A DNA stretch of 64,000 nucleotides, from NCBI GenBank assembly GCA_010015655.1, contig ML976673.1, forward strand, positions 313,938-377,937, given 5' to 3'. The DNA comes from Bimuria novae-zelandiae CBS 107.79. Taxonomy: Eukaryota > Ascomycota > Dothideomycetes > Pleosporales > Didymosphaeriaceae. The notes under the pieces are model-generated. The model searched no databases. It saw only the letters and a program-made list of their open reading frames with translations, and was not told where the DNA came from. Shown piece after piece: positions 49,876 through 60,200 of this stretch; position 1 is the stretch's first letter, and the number at the start of each line of letters is the position of its first letter. The translations under genes and the position numbers were made by a program.

Positions 49876-49908
49876 GTGGGTCGAGCAGGTATTTCCGAAA
49901 CGATAATA
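49876..49908. repeat. Right arm of the inverted repeat, proximal piece
   Basis: GTGGGTCGAGCAGGTATTTCC (49876-49896) is the exact reverse complement of 49631-49651 except that it is quoted here in two parts by position. The arm continues, after the pogo element, at 52025-52036. Confidence 0.7.
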
Positions 49909-49940
49909 TCAGATGACGCACGGGCATCACTTGGCGCACG
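49909..49940 (+). repeat. pogo left TIR
   Basis: Inverted match to 51993-52024 (30/32), adjacent to a TA target duplication. Confidence 0.9.
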
Positions 49941-50060
49941 ATTTCCGGATGCCCACACCCACTGCTTTTGAGGCTGTAGAGCTCTATATAAGAGCTATTA
50001 TCGCGAGATTTTCTAGTAGAGAGGTCTATGGAGCTTAAACAATTAATTGCTTATAATAAT

Positions 50061-51944
50061 TTACATGCGAAACCTTTGTAGGAGGCGTATATTTCTTGTG
50101 CGCGTGCTAGGACCAGGTGTAGGCTCCTTATTAATAATAGAAGAGAAATCGACCTTAGTAATATTAGGCGCTTTATATAGACAAGATAGAGTAGCAAAAG
50201 CAATTAGCTAACGTCTTATACCCCTTTAGGATAATTATATATCTTTTTAGAGTTGTTTTTTAGCCTCGCGTGCAATACGTGCTTCTTTACGCGCAGTAGC
50301 CTTGCTACGCTGCTCCTGGAGGCGGATTTCTTTGGCGGCAAGCCTCATACGCTTCCTCTCCTTAAGCATGGCTTGTTTCTATTCTTTCTACTACTTTCGT
50401 AGAGCAAGTTTCTCCTCTTTCTATTGTTATTACAACTGCTCGTTGGCATCCTTCTGCGCCTGCCTATCTCGGGCGTCTTAGACTTTGGCGGGCGACTAGA
50501 GAACAGCGCCTCTATTATACTCTAGCAGTGCTTTAAGTAGTAAAGGCTTACTACGCTGTCGCCGCTTTCTCTTATTAATAAGAGCTTCTTTAAGGCGGTT
50601 ATTTTCGTGCTGGAGAAGCTACTTCTGCATAGCTATATAATAGATTATCTAAGAGAGCTGCTACAAGTGTTTAGAATAAGTATTTTTAATAACCTCGCGT
50701 AGCAAGCGCTCTATCTTTCTCTAATTTAAAGCGCTAAGTACTAACAAGCTACTCTTAAAGGATAATAGCCTCTCTACTTTTACCTTTTAAAACTTTTATA
50801 ACACTACCTTTACGTTTAATAGTGAGAGGCTAGTAATCTTAAAGGACTTAATAATTATCTTATATTTAAACGCTGTATTCTAGGCGCGATAGAATATATA
50901 GAAAAAGTCGCGCTTTGTAATAGAGGTAAGGCCTTAATAGCTATATATAAAGTCTAAGAGCTTGGTGGAGTATGCGCTAGAAAGAGGCTTAAAAAGGTAA
51001 ACGTTAAGTGGCTAGAGAGTATAGGTAGCGTAAGGAGGAAAGATGGCTAGGAGAATTTAATTCTTATTATAATACTTAATAAATTCTATCGTTATATAGG
51101 AGCCGTGGCTATTAAAGATAAGGAGACGCTAGGAGCGACGCGCCTTTACCTTTGTCTCGCGATTAAACACTTGTTTTAGCTATTATATGCTAATCTTGTT
51201 GTTTGTCTATCCACTAGCTAAGGAAGTAAAGAAACAGTTATACTCTTATAGGTTAAAATCTTAAAGCTATAAGTCCTGTATATTACTAAAAATAGCCTAG
51301 TAAATTAAGGTTAGCGTAAGAGCACTGCCGTTAGCGTAAATATATATAATTATTATTATCTACTCTCTATTACTATCTTGTATAACTTGCTTTACTTCGC
51401 CATCCTTATATCTTCGGCGGGAGAAGATGCGCTTTATCTTTAATAGTACCCTAATTAAGAAGCCTTTTTTATCTATATTATATATATATTGCGGTTCTAC
51501 GTTATACTGTTCGATCTTCTGCGCTAAAAGCTTAAAGTAGAGGCTATATTTAAATGCTCAATTAGCTTTGTGCCGTAACGCGTCTATACTAGAGCTCTAA
51601 TATAATATAAGGTTAATACGATGTTAAGCAATAAAGTAGTTAATTTAGTATTTTCTAGCAGTTCTTCTAGCTATTTCTAAGGCGAAATTCTATATTATTT
51701 ATCTTATAGGCGATAGACCTTGTTAGTAAAAGTTATTAATATAAGTTATAAGAGCTTTCTCTTGCGTGGTGTTAAGGAGGCGTATATTATTAATTCGCTA
51801 AGTATAGGTGCCTTAAACCTCGCGGTAGCGCTTTAATAGCGTTGTTTAATTACAACCATACTTTTTCGCAACTATAGTGTAATTAGGTGTTTCTCTAGGA
51901 TTTAGCGATTTCAGCGACTCTAACGCAGCCTCAATTGGGTCCAT
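50061..51944 (-). pseudogene. pogo-type transposase, RIP-inactivated
   Basis: The frame from ATG 51944 to TAA 50061-50063 is 627 codons and appears to have no net frameshift. The start 'MDPIEAALESLKSLNPRE', then 'YTIVAKKYGCN', is the N-terminal helix-turn-helix start of fungal pogo-like (CENP-B type) transposases. The C-terminus is a Lys/Arg/Glu-rich coil ('ERKRMRLAAKEIRLQEQ'-like with stops) ending near 'RNIRLLQRFRM'. Many in-frame stops lie at Gln or Arg positions. The DDE catalytic core should lie between about 51.3 and 50.6 kb, but I did not identify each residue. Confidence 0.8.
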
Positions 51945-51992
51945 ATTGGTGTAGTTATGAGAGGGTGAAGAAGTCGAAAATTTGGCGGTGAG

Positions 51993-52024
51993 CGTGCGCC
52001 AAGTGATGGCTGTGCGTCATCTGA
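51993..52024 (-). repeat. pogo right TIR
   Basis: Reverse complement matches 49909-49940 at 30 of 32 positions; followed by the TA duplication at 52025-52026. Confidence 0.9.
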
Positions 52025-52134
52025 TAAAACACGGTAAGGCCAGAACGCGAAAGCAGCGACTCACGCGGTATTTATATGCGACGACCGTATCTGCAGCCAG
52101 GGGGCGCGGAACGAGGATACCGAGGACGCTATCT

Positions 52135-52150
52135 AAAAGAGGGGAGGTGA
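52135..52150 (+). other. Gypsy polypurine tract
   Basis: AAAAGAGGGGAGGTGA sits immediately before the 3' LTR, the standard place for the plus-strand primer. Confidence 0.8.
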
Positions 52151-52569
52151 TGTTAAGATCTGAACATGTATGGAACAAGGAGGGCCAACGGGCCTCCAGT
52201 GGGGGTGACACTCGGCGGGGTCGCGTAACCGAGGTCACGTGACAACACCATCCAGCCAAGACTCACCAGCCATGGATGGCGATACCGTCCATGGATGGCA
52301 ACGGTATCTTAGATGGTATGAATTCCTTATGTATATAACGGAACACAAATACCTTTATAGTATATGTGTTTAACCTGTTTATCAATCTATCGTTTGGATC
52401 TGAATAAGCAACCTTGTTGATTTAATTATGCTATACCTACCTTTAATACTAACGCCCTAGTGACAAGCGTAAGCTATTACTACGACCCTCTTTTGTCCTA
52501 CTATAGTATTCCTGCCTAAGAACCAACCTTAGCCCCTTAGGGACCAGCTACCCCTTTGGGATCTTAACA
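52151..52569 (+). repeat. Gypsy 3' LTR
   Basis: 419 bp with intact TGTTAAGATC...GATCTTAACA ends. It is identical to the 5' LTR at 416 of 419 positions by direct comparison. Confidence 0.92.
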
Positions 52570-52574
52570 GTAAT

Positions 52575-54420
52575 TATACTAAACGGCGTGCTAACATTAA
52601 CGTTGCTAAGGGAGAAACACTCTAAATTATCTCTAAATTAGATTTAATAATGTCCTGTAGTAGACTTATTAATAACTATAGATAGCTAGATAAGCTATAG
52701 CGCCTTTACTTATATCTTACTAGTAGTTAAGACACTAGCTATACTAATGTTAGGTATAATACCTTAAAAGATATCTACGCTGTAGCGTAAATTAAATAAA
52801 AAGAGTTAAGCATTTTTATTTACTTTACTAAAGATATAAGGATTATTACCTGTAATTATATAAAGTGCGATAGTGTTATTAAGGCTAGAGACAATAGCAT
52901 TGCTATTAATCTTATTACAAGATATAGTTAAGGAGACTTAGTTAGTAAAATACGCTTTAATATTATTATTATTAGCATTATTATCGCTACTGTCGCTATC
53001 TTTAAGCTCTATACCTTTATAGCTAGCGAGAAACACTTTATAGCTTAGGGTATTAGGATTATTTTAAGCGTATTAATTATAGCGTTAGTAATGCTCTATG
53101 CGCTCCTTCTTTAAGTATTAAGTTAATTAGTACTTAGGCTACTTATAGATAAAGCATGTCTTTTTATAGTAATTACTTAAGTAGTTTAACTAATAATTAT
53201 TATTATTAAATTGATTGCTGCGTAATTCGCTTTAACCTTAATAGTAGTAGTTATAGTAATTATTATCTAATAATCCTATAGCTTGTTAATTATTATAGAT
53301 ATAGTAGTAATTAGTATAATACTGCTTATCTGCATCTCGCGATAGAAACTAGCTATTAGGATAATAGCTTAATTATATGCTAACTACGTTGCGGAAATCT
53401 ATAGTAACACCTTTAAATATAGTCGCTAGCTTTAAGCAAGCTATAGTAGTTACTTTAATACTATAATATGCGCTAAAGAGCTATTGCGTAAGTAAATACT
53501 AATTATAGCTTTTACCCTAGTTTTACGATAGTGCCTAATAGAGCATGTTTATCTTACTAATAACTATTTTAAGACACTCTATAGGGTTTTTATTAGGGTT
53601 AGTAGTTATAACGCTCTTAAGCGTAGTGCCATGCCACTCCTAGAGGTATATCTAGTAAGCTTATGTAGTATTAAAGTACGTGCGTAGTTTATTAAGTATT
53701 ACGTTGTAAGTAAGCGTAAGCGCCTAGGGAGTAATGTAATTATAGTAATACTAAAGCGCTCGGCTAGTAAGTATAATAGAAAGTGCTATTTTATACTACT
53801 TATCTTTATTAATCTTAATCTTGGTGTAGAGGTTATTAAACACCTTAATCTTTATCTTAAGAATATTATATTTATTACCTAAATACTTCTGCTCCGGCGT
53901 GTATAACTTAGCGAGGTTAGTAAGTAAATAAGAGTTATTCTATATAAGCGTAAACCTAGGTTATAATAATAATAATAATCTTCTACCTAGTAGAGCTCGC
54001 TGCTGCCGCTATTATTCTTTATTATTTGTAATTTAGTGGCACTTAAAGCCTTTACAGAGCCTTATAAGCTTAAGATACTTAGCAGGCTATTTTAAAATAG
54101 TAGTTAATATAAAGAGTTTTACAAATTAGTTAAGGAAATTATTATTATAACTTTACTTAATATAGATACTTTACTAGCAGAGGAGTTCTTTAAGTGCTTT
54201 TTAAATACGCTTATTAATACTATTAAAGAGATTATAGGTAAAATTCTTAAAATGCTCCTTAAACTTAAGTAGTAAAAATAGGTTAAATATATTATCCTCT
54301 TCCACCTGTATTATCTAGTTAATAACTATAGTGTTAAGTTTGTCTACATTAACAATAGCGTTAGTAATGTTAAAATCTTAGTTAGTGTACTAGTCCTTAT
54401 AAATTATCTTATCTAAGTAC
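52575..54420 (-). pseudogene. Copia-A gag remnants
   Basis: On the minus strand, 'LYTPEQKYLGNKYNILKIKI' (about 53.9 kb) and nearby 'YKIALSIILTSRA' resemble the gag core of dothideomycete copia elements. A decayed zinc-knuckle segment ('KKTCFIYK', about 53.15 kb) lies further downstream. Stops are frequent. The 3' continuation is displaced by the gypsy insertion to 43430 and below. Confidence 0.65.
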
Positions 54421-54499
54421 TACAAGCGGTCCTTTATTCGAGTGTACTTTATAATAGCGTTTTAGGTGTAGGCTTATAATTAGTATAATTAACAAGAGT

Positions 54500-54779
54500 T
54501 AGCGTAGTTGACGCAAATCTCCTTTCGAACTGAGCCTTAGTAGGGATAATCTAGGTAGAGAGATCCTTTAAATACGAGGCGCCGCTGATCCTGATACAGG
54601 ATAGCGGTGAGCTTATCGTACCTGTACTTCGCACTAGCGATGCTGTATCCTGGACCTTGGTAGGGGAGGAGGCATGCGCTAACCGCTTCTATTACTAGAA
54701 TACTTAGCCTGAAACGTGCGCTGAGATTCCCTGTACAGAGTATATCTTGCCAATCTGTGGTGTAGCAACCACTGATCAG
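54500..54779 (-). other. Copia-A leader between 5' LTR and gag, little RIP-mutated
   Basis: This 280-bp stretch has a normal base composition, unlike the gag remnants next to it. A 90-codon minus frame (54809-54537) runs from inside the LTR through it but has no recognisable domain and is probably untranslated leader. It should contain the primer-binding site directly beside the LTR (54779 downward); I could not match that site to a known tRNA. Confidence 0.5.
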
Positions 54780-54999
54780 TGTTAATATAGTAATAGGCTG
54801 TTGAATCAAGACTTCGTTGCAACAATGTGGTGTGAATAGTAGTGATTTTTAATTGATTTCTTGTGGTGGGCTGTTACAAGAAGTATTTATCGAGCGTGGT
54901 TTGTTCCCTGCTAGCCCGATCAGGACTAGCGCAACAAACCACAGGCAAGCTGCATGGCTGTAAACGCCGTAGGAGCGTTGTGCAGGTTCGATACCAACA
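54780..54999 (-). repeat. Copia-A 5' LTR (right end)
   Basis: 220 bp, paired with 40082-40301, followed by the AAGCT duplication. Confidence 0.88.
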
Positions 55000-55004
55000 A
55001 AGCT
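55000..55004. repeat. Target-site duplication of Copia-A (right)
   Basis: AAGCT, identical to 40077-40081. Confidence 0.85.
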
Positions 55005-56607
55005 TTTTTTTATTTATTTTTTTATTAATTAGCGCGTTAAACGCGTTAATAAACGTAAATAAAAACTTAGTTTTAGTAATATAGTTAATATAACTTTATA
55101 TTAGCTACTTATCTTAGCGTAAGTATACTTTTTTTTAGTAATAAAAAATAACTTATATTTAGTAGCTATAGGATATATAATAAGTATAGTAATATATAAA
55201 AATAAATAATCTTATTATTCTTATAATACTACTTAAAAGTAATAGCACTATAGCTCTTATGACTATTTATAATAAGTAGCCTATGTATACCTTATATATA
55301 GCGCTTTATACACGCGTTAAAGTGCTTAATCTACGTAACTTTAAGCTTATTTATTATTTAATTATTTTTAGAAACTCTAATTCTCTATTAGGGAGGCAGG
55401 TTATCTTTAGTATACTAATTAGTATAGTGTATTTTTACTTCAAAAATAATAAAGGGAAGGATCTTTTACTTTACGCTACTAATATTTAAGATTATTAATA
55501 TTTACTTCTTATTACCTTCTTACACCTGCTTTAGCCTCTTACGCCTTTTAGAGCTAGTAATAACGTTTTAGCGTATTAAAATTACGCTTATTATAAAACT
55601 AAACTTATTAAAATTTTATATATTTTTATTCTATATGTCGTACTTCGTCTTTATATTTTATATAAATTAAAACAAATATAATATAATAGTAGGATCCTTA
55701 TATAGTATTTTCAAATAGTCTAGCTTATAATTAAATCTTATTATAAGCTTAAGTATATACTTAATAAAGCTTAATAGTTAATTTTTACTAATCTAGCCTT
55801 AGTCGCGCGTAGCTAGTAAAGTATTTACTATATTTTAACTTATATAAAAATTATAAGTATTCTTACTTAATAAAATTTAAAATACACTAGATAATTATCT
55901 CCTCCTGTAACTTTACAATTTTTATTAAGTTTAATTATATTTTAGTATATAGGAGGATACTAGCGCGTCTATTATATAGCATAGATTTAGGCATATTATA
56001 CGTAGTAGTAGCGCGTTAGACTAACTAGATTTAGCTATTAAAAATAAATTATAAGGTAAGCTATATATTTACTTCTTATAAAGTAAATTAACTATTATTT
56101 TATTAAGCTATTATACGTTAATTATAAGTTAGTGTAGGCTTAGTAAAAGCGCGTAGCTCGCACGGGTGCATGGCTCGTATGTGGAATACGTTATACTGTT
56201 TTTATTTAATATAGCAATTTTAATTAGCACCCTAGCGTTTATACTAATACCTATAAAACTACTTAAAAAATTAATTTTAATTTTATATTTAATAAGGCTA
56301 ACTTTCTTAAGTAAAAGCGCCTTACTATTATTATAATACTAAAAAATAGTATTTATTATTATGACGTACTATTTACCACTACGCCAACCTAACAAAAAGT
56401 ATAGGATAATACTCTATAAGATAGAGTAGATCCTAGATAAATAGTACCTGACAATTATACTTTTATAATTCATAAAATATAATTTTATACTACTAATAGT
56501 AAATAAGCTATGCAAACAAAATATAATAAAATAATAATAATAAACTTAATAAAAATACTTTACCAAATACATATTAAATACATTTAGTATTTACTAGTAA
56601 GTATTAT
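55005..56607. other. AT-rich RIP-mutated DNA of unknown origin
   Basis: 1.6 kb with strong TpA excess, residual CGCG islets and only short open frames (for example 55283-55489). No LTR, TIR or domain remnant was recognised, so the source repeat is too decayed to name. Confidence 0.55.
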
Positions 56608-56849
56608 TGTTGGCTTCAAACCTGCGCAACACTGCTACGGCTTTCACCGCCATGCAGTTTGCCTGCGGTTTGTTGCGCAGTTTACCTGTGGTTTGTTGCG
56701 CTAGTCCTAATTGGGCTAGCAGGGGACAAACCACGCTCGATAAATACTTCTTACAACAGCCCACCACAATAGATCTGCAATTAAGAATCAAATCAATACC
56801 ACATCGTTGCAACGAAGTCTTGATCCAACAGCCTATTGCCGTATCAACA
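56608..56849 (+). repeat. Solo LTR of the Copia-A family, opposite orientation
   Basis: The reverse complement of this 242-bp segment matches the Copia-A LTRs from TGTTGATACGG to GCCAACA. It carries an extra unit of about 22 bp containing a second GTTTGTTGCGC copy. Flanks ATTAT (56603-56607) and ATTAC (56850-56854) fit a target duplication with one RIP-type change. No internal element sequence follows on either side, so it is a recombination-derived solo LTR. Confidence 0.82.
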
Positions 56850-56990
56850 ATTACTTTTAGTAAGAACTAACTTAACTAACTATAATAGTATAAAAATAAT
56901 GTAAAATAGAAATAAAGCCGTATTTAATACGTTTTTTAAAAAGTGTTATAAAAATTATATTAGGCTAAGCGCAGTAAAAAATATATATAT

Positions 56991-57211
56991 TGAATTAAGG
57001 TCCCTCTGGTAGCATGACTACCATGGATAACCGAGTAGGAGGAGGGACAAGGCGGGGTGGCTGCAACGTATTGTATTGACTCTCCTATTATGTTATTCCT
57101 CTTCCGTGTAAATAGTAACAAGGACGCTACAGTCAGCCGTGCCTCCCTTATATAGTAGGCACTACGGCCCTTCCTTCCACCAACCTAGAATGAACCCACA
57201 TATTCTTAACA
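56991..57211 (-). repeat. Copia-B 3' LTR (left end)
   Basis: 221 bp; on the minus strand it begins TGTTAAGAATATG and ends in AATTCA. It contains the last 16 codons and stop (57162-57164) of the gag-pol frame. Confidence 0.9.
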
Positions 57212-60200
57212 CTCCCCCTTAAGACAGGTCTGGTCCGTAGATAACTCTAAGTTAGTTCTTGAATCTCTTAAATACGACTCGCTGTAACGGCTTTATTATT
57301 CTATTAGTAACTATATTAGTAGTTAGTACATAAGCTACCTTAAGTTTACCTTATTCTGCTATATCCTAGATAAAGTGATAATAAACGTCGATGTGTTTCG
57401 ATCTTTCGTGGAGGTAAGGGTTCTTTATAAGTGCGATGGCGCCCTAGTTGTCTCCTAACATCTAAACCTTGTTAGTGTCTTTTCTAATGTACTTTAGGAA
57501 TCCAAGATCCCTAAATACTTAAGTAATCTACTAGCCTTGCTTGCAGCATGTTAAAAGTGCAATATATTTAGACTCGTAGCTTAATGTTACAACTAATTAT
57601 TGCTTCTTACTTAACTATAAGATTAGACCTCTATAGAACATCGCAGTGCTGCCTAAGACACTCTTTTAGTCTATAGTATCGCTTGCCTAGTTAGCGTCTA
57701 AGTAGATGATAAACTGTGAGTGTGCTCCCCCTGGTCCGTAGCGTAGTTTTATTATAACTATTGACCTTAGGTACCGCAGTAGGTTCTTTAATGCATGGCT
57801 ATGGTATTCTGCTGGATCGCTTATGTATTAGCTTAGCTTTCTAAGGGTGAATGCAATATCTGGACGTGTAAGTACTATAGCGAATATTAGACTTCTGATT
57901 CCTTGCTGGTACTCTGTTATGTTAATCTAATTATCGTTATCTGTAGCTAGTCTAAATAAAGTATAATTAGTAGATAGGATTTTCTTATCCTTGTACTTCT
58001 TACTTAATATTTTAAACTTATTAAGTACTGCACGCAGATATTGCTCTTAGTTAAGGAAAATTATATAGTGCTTTCTATCTCTTGTAACTCGCACTCTAAG
58101 GACCTTATGTACCTCCCCCAGGTTCTTGGCGTTGAATCGTCCAGAAAGCTTCTTCTAGAACCACTTAGTTTGGGATTGCTCCTTTGCCGCTGCAAGAACG
58201 TCGTTAACGTAGACTAGGATTTGAATATTTCTCTCCTTATAGACAAATATGCAAGGGTCTGTAAGGCTTTGCACAAACCCCTATGCGAGAAGCTCTTTTT
58301 TTATTAATAGGTTCTAGTCGCGAGCAGCCTGCTTTAGTCCGTATAAGCTTTAAAGTACTTTTAGAACATGTTCTTTTTTAACACGAACTCCTTTAGGTTG
58401 CTTAAGGAGAATCTGTTTTTTAAGGTGAGATTTAGTAAACGCATTCTTGATATTATAATAGAAATATTCCAAGTCTTCTGCTGCGACAGTGGCCAGGAAT
58501 AGACGTAAGGTATCCATGCGGATAATAGGTGCAAAGGTCTCATTGTAGTCGATTCTATGTACTTGGGTGAAACCACGTGCCACCAGGCGCGCTTTAAATC
58601 GTTTAATTATCCTATCTGGCTTGGTTTTAATTGTAAAAACCTACTTTGAATTAACTATATTGGCGTCTTTTAGCCGTAAAACTTCTTCCCAGGTTCTGTT
58701 TTCCATTAGCGAGATTATCTCCTCCAGCACTGCTGCTTTCTATCGATTTCCGTACTTTAGGTCGTTTATAGCTTGTTAATATGTCTGGGGGATTGGAATT
58801 CCTGCAATCTCAGTTGCTAGAAAGGCTTTCTTAAAGATCTAGGCTTTTCTGTCTGTTTCTTTATCCGTAAAATTAACTTGTGCTAGTATGGCTTTAATAA
58901 TCTTGCAGAGTCTTTTATCTTTAGTAGTGTCTCCTCTAGATCTCTTGCGTTTAAACTGTCTTATAAAGTATCTTAGAGCTTTTGGCAAGGATTAAGCTAG
59001 TTCCTTAGGTTCTTTAGTTATTAGATCTAGTACTTGCTTATCTTATAAGATAGTGGTAGGAGGAGCGATAGTTAGCTTCCTTAGTCTTTCTCTTCCACGC
59101 TTAATTAGCTCAGGAGTTAGTTCCACTTATTCCGCAAGAGGTGGTTCCATCTCGTTTACAGTCGATAGTTCTATCTATTCTATAGTAGCTTGTTCTATAG
59201 GATCTACAGAAGTCGGTTCTGCAGGAGTCAGTTCTGCAAGAGTCGGTTCTATAGGAGTTAGTTCTACAGGAGTTAGTTCTGTAGGAGTCGGTTAAGCGCG
59301 AGCTAGTTAAGTAGGATCTAATTAAGTAGTAATTATTTTAGTAAGAGTAGGATCTTTCCTTAGTCTTCCTCTTAGTTTTTGGTCTAGCATAGTATTTAGC
59401 ATTCCCTGTAATCTAGCTAGAATGTTCTGCAATCGTAGTTCGACTCTCCCTCTAGGTGTGTGTTTGTCTACTGACATACGACTTAATCTTGAGGTATATC
59501 CTAGTTCTAGCGAGTAGAACTTAAACTGCTTATTTATTATCTTAGAATATCCTATAAATACTCTAACTCTGCCGCGGTCTATAAGCTTGTCGTGTCGTTA
59601 ATCTGCTAGAATTGTCTTAGGGTGGATGTAGGAGTAGCACTTGCTCCCCTATACACGAATATAATTAATAGATAGCGTCTTTCCTATAAAAGCCTCTTTA
59701 GGGCTGACTCGCTTACTATTAATTATAGGTCCTATATTAGTGCAGTTTCGCATGTACGTGTCGGCTTTCATAGCTTCGTCCCAGAATTCGATTAGCAAAC
59801 TAGCGTCCTTAAGCATTACTCTTATATTAGCTTCTGTAGTTTAGATATTCCGCTTAGCTAGTCTATTCTAATGTAATAATACAATTATAGTAGGCTACAG
59901 TTTAACTCCTTATATAATTCTCTATTCCTTAACTTATTGTAAGAGTTCCGGAGCGTTGTTAGTCCTAATAGCTTTAACTTTCTTATTAGTCTAATATTTA
60001 ATAAAGGTCTTTTAGACTCTAAGTTCCTTTTGTGCGTCTCCCTTTTACTTTATTAGGATAACCCAGTTCTTCCGCGTGTAGCTATTAATAATAAGGAGAA
60101 ACCATCGGTTGCCTCGTAGGGATATTAGAAAGGGTCCTGCAACGTCGAACTGTACTAGGGCTAGCTTTTTAGCTTTATAATCTCGCAGCTAATTAGGGAT

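Larger units (their letters stand above)
49909..52024 (-). mobile_element. pogo/Fot-type (Tc1-mariner superfamily) DNA transposon, RIP-inactivated
   Basis: 2,116 bp, flanked by TA on both sides (49907-49908, 52025-52026). The terminal inverted repeats are 49909-49940 and 51993-52024, matching at 30 of 32 bases and starting TCAGATGACGCAC. It carries one minus-strand transposase frame. Size, TA duplication and transposase type all agree with the pogo group. It lies between the gypsy antisense gene and the gypsy 3' LTR, so it is younger than the gypsy insertion. Confidence 0.9.
43431..52569 (+). mobile_element. Chromodomain Ty3/gypsy LTR retrotransposon, inserted in Copia-A and carrying a pogo element
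   Basis: Two 419-bp LTRs (43431-43849, 52151-52569) share the palindromic termini TGTTAAGATC and GATCTTAACA and differ at only three positions, all transitions. Next to the right LTR is a polypurine tract. Putative target copies GAAAT (43426-43430) and GTAAT (52570-52574) match at four of five bases. Internal order is gag, protease, RT, RNase H, integrase, chromodomain, then an antisense gene and the pogo insertion. Without the pogo element it is about 7.0 kb. It disrupts Copia-A between gag and integrase. Confidence 0.9.
40082..54999 (-). mobile_element. Copia-A: Ty1/copia LTR retrotransposon, RIP-inactivated, hosting a nested gypsy element
   Basis: Bounded by 220-bp direct LTRs (40082-40301 and 54780-54999) that begin TGTT and end AACA, with a perfect 5-bp target duplication. 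Removing the gypsy insertion leaves about 5.8 kb, normal for a copia element. Coding direction is minus: gag remnants lie at about 54.0-53.1 kb, and integrase, reverse transcriptase and RNase H remnants run from 43.4 down to 40.4 kb. The domain order (gag-IN-RT-RH) is that of copia. The coding parts are saturated with in-frame stops and TpA. The LTRs differ at about 11 positions, nearly all transitions. Confidence 0.88.

Noticed and set aside
49617..49958. 113-codon minus frame overlapping the inverted repeat and the pogo TIR
   Set aside because: It crosses the pogo insertion boundary, so it cannot be an ancestral gene.
51982..52259. Plus and minus frames over the gypsy 3' LTR
   Set aside because: They cross the pogo TIR, the polypurine tract and the LTR start; they are chance frames in non-coding LTR DNA.
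54537..54809. 90-codon minus frame spanning the Copia-A LTR and leader
   Set aside because: It starts inside the LTR and lies in the untranslated leader; no domain.
59053..59295. 80-codon Ser/Gly/Val-rich plus frame with a repetitive 'SSTGVSS'-like end
   Set aside because: It is antisense to Copia-B gag-pol, where a short repeat (GGAGTC/GTTCTA units) in the integrase-RT linker creates it.
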